NCBI RefSeq assembly: GCF_030704535.1
Contig: NC_081812.1
Location: 22,047,501-22,111,500 of the forward strand
Source: Vitis vinifera
Lineage: Eukaryota > Streptophyta > Magnoliopsida > Vitales > Vitaceae
DNA length: 64,000 bases
Direction of reading: 5' to 3'
Shown here piece by piece: positions 61,101-64,000 of the stretch. Numbering within the stretch: the stretch's first letter is position 1; the number at the start of each line of letters is the position of its first letter. The translations under genes were made by a program, and so were the position numbers. The notes beneath the pieces are model-generated. The model worked only from the letters and a program-made list of their open reading frames with translations, was not told where the DNA came from and did not search any database.

Positions 61101-63331
61101 AGTAATATCAGCATATCTTATCCATATGAAAAGGACCAAGAATCGTCATAACCAGCACATCTAAAGTTCTCCATCAGTGAAACAGGTATAAGATGTTGCA
61201 TAAAATCAGTTTTGAAATTTGATCACATCTCAATAGAATGAGGTAAGGGTTTTAAACAAGCTAGAACAGCTTTTAGCCCTCATTAACAAAAGAAAGATTA
61301 ACGAGGAACAGAACCACTAATGCAGGAACAAACTAGGCTCTTTTTCTTATACATTAATAAAATATTCATCAGTCTGAGCTCTTTTTCTTATAAATTAATA
61401 AAATATTCATCAATCTGAAATTTATGTGTACATCTATGCTGGGGAAAGCCATTTCCACAAGTGTGGCCCTATACTAGGAGTCTAGGAAACCTCCATCAAC
61501 TTAGTGATGAGAGTTTCCTCCATCTTCTCAATTTTGAATTCTTACACCAGTTTTAAACAGCACAACCTACATAAGCTTTCAGAAATGTAGGTGGAACTCC
61601 CTCACAAGTCACAACCATGGAATATGAAAGGAAAGACCCGCAGAATATAAAGAATGAGAGACAATTGGTAACATGCTCAAATCATAAATGGCTCAAAATA
61701 TTGAAAAAGAATATCAAAATTGCATGACTACTGTAGACTATCAACAGGACATGATATTTAGAATTTTTCCTCACCAGATCTTCCCAGAAGCGACCTGACA
61801 CGACTTTTTTGAATCTAATTATCCACTTACCACCATTGCAATTAGCAGAATCCTGACACATAAGAAATTTCATTCAGGTTAACCACAATCTAGGGTTGAA
61901 TTTCATACATTTTAGCTTCTGAAGATAATTATGTAATAAAAAGGAAGTGAAAAATAAGGAATAAAAAATATCATTAATTAGACAAGAAAGAAAATGCACA
62001 GAAAGATTCAAATGTTTACCTCCCATAGGGGGCGAATTCCCTCTTTGAAAAGATGCAAATCAGTTGGGCTAGGCAAAGCAGATGGACGGGCCAAATGGCA
62101 ATAGCAAATCCAAAAACCTTCAACCTAGGTACATATAATTTTCAAAATCTAGATCAACACAATGGGCCAACAAAAGTAAATTCACATTGACATAACTAGA
62201 TTTTCATTCATCACACTCTAGGCATGCCGTACTAGAAGAAAATCTTACTGTACTGAAATCCACAATTTTCTTTATATTGTCCTCGTATGATGTTTGGGTT
62301 CGAACTCCAGGTGTTCGACGAGTGTACCAAAATACAAACTTGTGCTGTTCAAAGGAACATTGACAAAATAAGTGATACTAAATCAGACTTGTCATAAATC
62401 GCATAAAAGACAAGACTAAGCATGTTATTGAAGATAATATAACACACCATCATGCAAAGATATGAACACAAATGGTCTAAACCACAATAATGCCTTCAGC
62501 ATTCATTTGCAATCAAGCCCAGTAAAACTAAAATTTGGCAAATATGTGACCAACCAGGAGGTGGTGACACCATCATCCATATAGTAACCTGCAAGGAGCT
62601 GGTGAATTGCTTTCCATATCAACTTATCCAACCAGGAGGAAGACAACCAAAACAAGCGTCAAAAAAATATTTGCCATCAGGTTTAATCATACTAAACAAG
62701 ATTCTTCTTACCATGTATGTGGAGAGACTTGAATAGGAATCACCCCGGTTCATAATTTAACTAAAAACTTCATATTTATTGGAATTCTCTAGGATTTTAC
62801 TCTAAATGAACAGCATCAATTTTCCTAGAGATTTCTTCTGTCAGCAGAAAATGGAATTTTCCAAATCACAATTAAATCCATTTCCATACACCTCATTGCC
62901 TCGTCATAAATTAATTCCCCCAAAAATCACTAAACACGAATTTAAGCACCACAATAAATCCATTAATATCACTAACCTTCAATTTCCATATAACATTCTA
63001 CTCAATAAGATCCTCGCCATCACAGACAACAAAAAGATAAAATAAAATATTCACCGACTTATCAGCAGAAATTGAAAAATACACCAAAAAGAACGAAGCA
63101 AACAGCCAAATAATCATAAACACGTAAGCGTTTGACTGCGAAAATGCGCGCATGAGGAGTGATAGAAAAAGAGAGAGACCAGACCTTCAGAGGATGAAGA
63201 CCAGCTTTGAGATCACGAGCCTGGCGTTCCCGATCTTCGGCTTCTTTGTCACTATTGAATGAGGTCGCTTCAGTCACGGATTGGGGGTTCAAGCCCTTGC
63301 TCTCTGCTTCCTTCTTCTCTGTAATCTCCAT
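58136..63331 (-). CDS. NCBP: Novel cap-binding protein nCBP (eIF4E class II, 4E-HP)
   Basis: Six exons on the minus strand (63185-63331, 62249-62344, 62020-62124, 61775-61852, 58350-58469 and 58136-58267) give 225 aa, against about 221 in Arabidopsis. The start is the ATG of [13 protein letters not shown]. The core holds the eIF4E-fold blocks [73 protein letters not shown] and [20 protein letters not shown], with tryptophans at about 55, 86, 115, 126 and 174. The end [17 protein letters not shown] is typical of nCBP and absent from eIF4E and eIF(iso)4E. The protein binds the mRNA 5' cap; in other plants nCBP affects potyvirus or ipomovirus susceptibility and translation control. Intron 4 (58,470-61,774) is 3.3 kb, stretched by a LINE with a nested SINE. 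Confidence 0.96.
58680..60425 (-). mobile_element. L1-type LINE fragment (ORF2) in nCBP intron 4, same strand as the gene
   Basis: Read on the minus strand with interruptions, it shows ORF2 pieces in order. From the endonuclease end comes a [12 protein letters not shown]-like stretch (about 60,360-60,410), then a [12 protein letters not shown] motif (about 59,960). Next is the reverse transcriptase start ([18 protein letters not shown], about 59,500-59,540) and [15 protein letters not shown] (about 59,300-59,340). A zf-RVT domain follows ([19 protein letters not shown], about 59,160-59,220), and the C-terminus is [13 protein letters not shown] (about 58,730-58,770). The C-terminal half of the reverse transcriptase is missing, so the fragment has an internal deletion as well as many stops. 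Edges are approximate. Confidence 0.85.
58838..58946 (+). mobile_element. 5'-truncated SINE nested in the LINE
   Basis: A 109-bp insert starts with GTTTGAGTCCCC (B-box-like), continues with GTGGGATTAGTCGAGGT, a word common in plant tRNA-derived SINEs, and ends ATC followed by about 18 A's. It is flanked by ATTTGATCCAAC at 58,826-58,837 and 58,949-58,960, a clean target-site duplication. It lies in the opposite orientation to the LINE and is younger than it. Confidence 0.75.
61337..61418. repeat. 41-bp tandem duplication in nCBP intron 4
   Basis: Two adjacent 41-bp units (61,337-61,377 and 61,378-61,418) starting GCTCTTTTTCTTATA differ at about two positions. A looser duplication of about 58 bp with the word AATCCTTCACAAACCC lies at 60,767-60,880. 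The rest of the intron between 60,430 and 61,770 shows nothing else I can name. Confidence 0.85.
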
Positions 63332-64000
63332 GCCCAACACTAACCCTAGCTTCACTCCAATCTCTCTGAGAAGACGAGAGAAGAAAAAGAGCTTCTGTTT
63401 TCGACTTTTACCACTCCTAACCGCGTCGCTGAAGTCGGCCTGGGCTCACCTGTGCTGACCCAATTTTTGTTTGCGGACTTGGGCTTCCTACATCTTCCCA
63501 GGTTATGACGTGTACGGCCTATTGTCATTTTCAATTGGTCATTGTTCATGACTAGTGATGATGGTTGGGCTGAGGCCCACCATATTTTTATTAAAAGGAA
63601 AAATTATTTTAATATTTTATACAAATTTTCATTAAAGTATATTTTTGTACAGGTTTGACCAAGAATAAGACTCTTTCAAATTTTCTAAACGTAGTTAAAT
63701 AATATTAAAAGTTTAAAATTTAGATAATTGACGGAAAATCGTAAACATTCTCCTCAACAATAATAGTTTTGGTTCATGGTATAATTTAAAAACGGCTTTT
63801 TCGTTTTTAAAAATAATTTTTTTTCAATATAAATTTGTTTTTAAAAATTTATACCAATATTTGACCACTGTTCTCTGAAACAATTTTTTAAAATAAAATA
63901 AAATAAATAATAAATTTTAAACAATAGGGTCGGTTTTATAATATTTTTTGAAATTTATTTTTAAAAATTATTTTTTATTCCTTAATTTAAAAGCAAATTT
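63332..64000. promoter_or_regulatory. nCBP upstream region and AT-rich end of window
   Basis: The leader of nCBP (minus strand) lies just above 63,331 and includes a telo-box-like CTAGGGTTAG (plus-strand CTAACCCTAG at about 63,340-63,350). Beyond 63,560 the sequence is A/T-rich to the end of the window, and no further gene begins. Confidence 0.5.

Noticed and set aside
1-64000. CRISPR arrays, bacterial operons, rRNA or canonical tRNA genes
   Set aside because: None seen; the window is a plant nuclear region with spliced genes.

Overview
The window is nuclear DNA of a flowering plant. It is AT-rich, the genes have many introns, and L1-type LINE debris sits inside introns. The minus-strand R2R3-MYB at 30.7-31.8 kb predicts 320 aa with a single intron, and from memory it matches grapevine VvMYB5a, so the source is most likely Vitis (probably chromosome 8); this needs a database comparison. 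All thirteen genes are ordinary host genes. Eleven were rebuilt exon by exon with consistent splice phases; the other two are an intronless ERF gene and two eS28 copies with leader introns only.

Layout. (1) 0-2.6 kb: AT-rich, no gene, one 84-bp tandem duplication. (2) 2.6-6.1 kb, +: IQM-type calmodulin-binding protein. (3) 7.8-13.2 kb, -: homogentisate solanesyltransferase (plastoquinone pathway). (4) 13.7-15.1 and 17.3-18.9 kb, +: tandem pair of ribosomal protein eS28 genes. (5) 21.7-26.1 kb, +: ribosomal protein uS7 (RPS5) with LINE remains in its large intron. (6) 26.1-30.7 kb: no firm gene; an orphan first-exon-like piece and a diverged direct repeat. (7) 30.7-31.8 kb, -: MYB5a-type regulator, divergent from (8) 33.0-42.4 kb, +: a 20-exon importin-5 gene, with a cluster of six G-boxes between them. 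(9) 45.3-46.1 kb, +: intronless AP2/ERF of the ERN/RAP2.11 type. (10) 46.6-49.2 kb, -: divergent alpha-tubulin, head-to-head with (11) 50.1-52.9 kb, +: mitochondrial di/tricarboxylate carrier. (12) 53.8-57.1 kb, +: CSD3-type Cu/Zn superoxide dismutase. (13) 58.1-63.3 kb, -: nCBP cap-binding protein (4E-HP class), with a LINE and a nested SINE in one intron.

The genes do not form a pathway. Their order is informative: from memory, IPO5-ERF-TUA-DTC and CSD3-nCBP are neighbours on Arabidopsis chromosome 5, and HST-RPS5 on chromosome 3, so the window reads as conserved eudicot gene order. I found no sign of a new multi-gene system. The best second-look items are an alpha-tubulin without the terminal tyrosine, a CSD3 that stops just where the peroxisomal signal should begin, the G-box cluster, a possible internal promoter in the RPS5 leader intron, and a series of very short LINE-tail insertions bracketed by target-site duplications.
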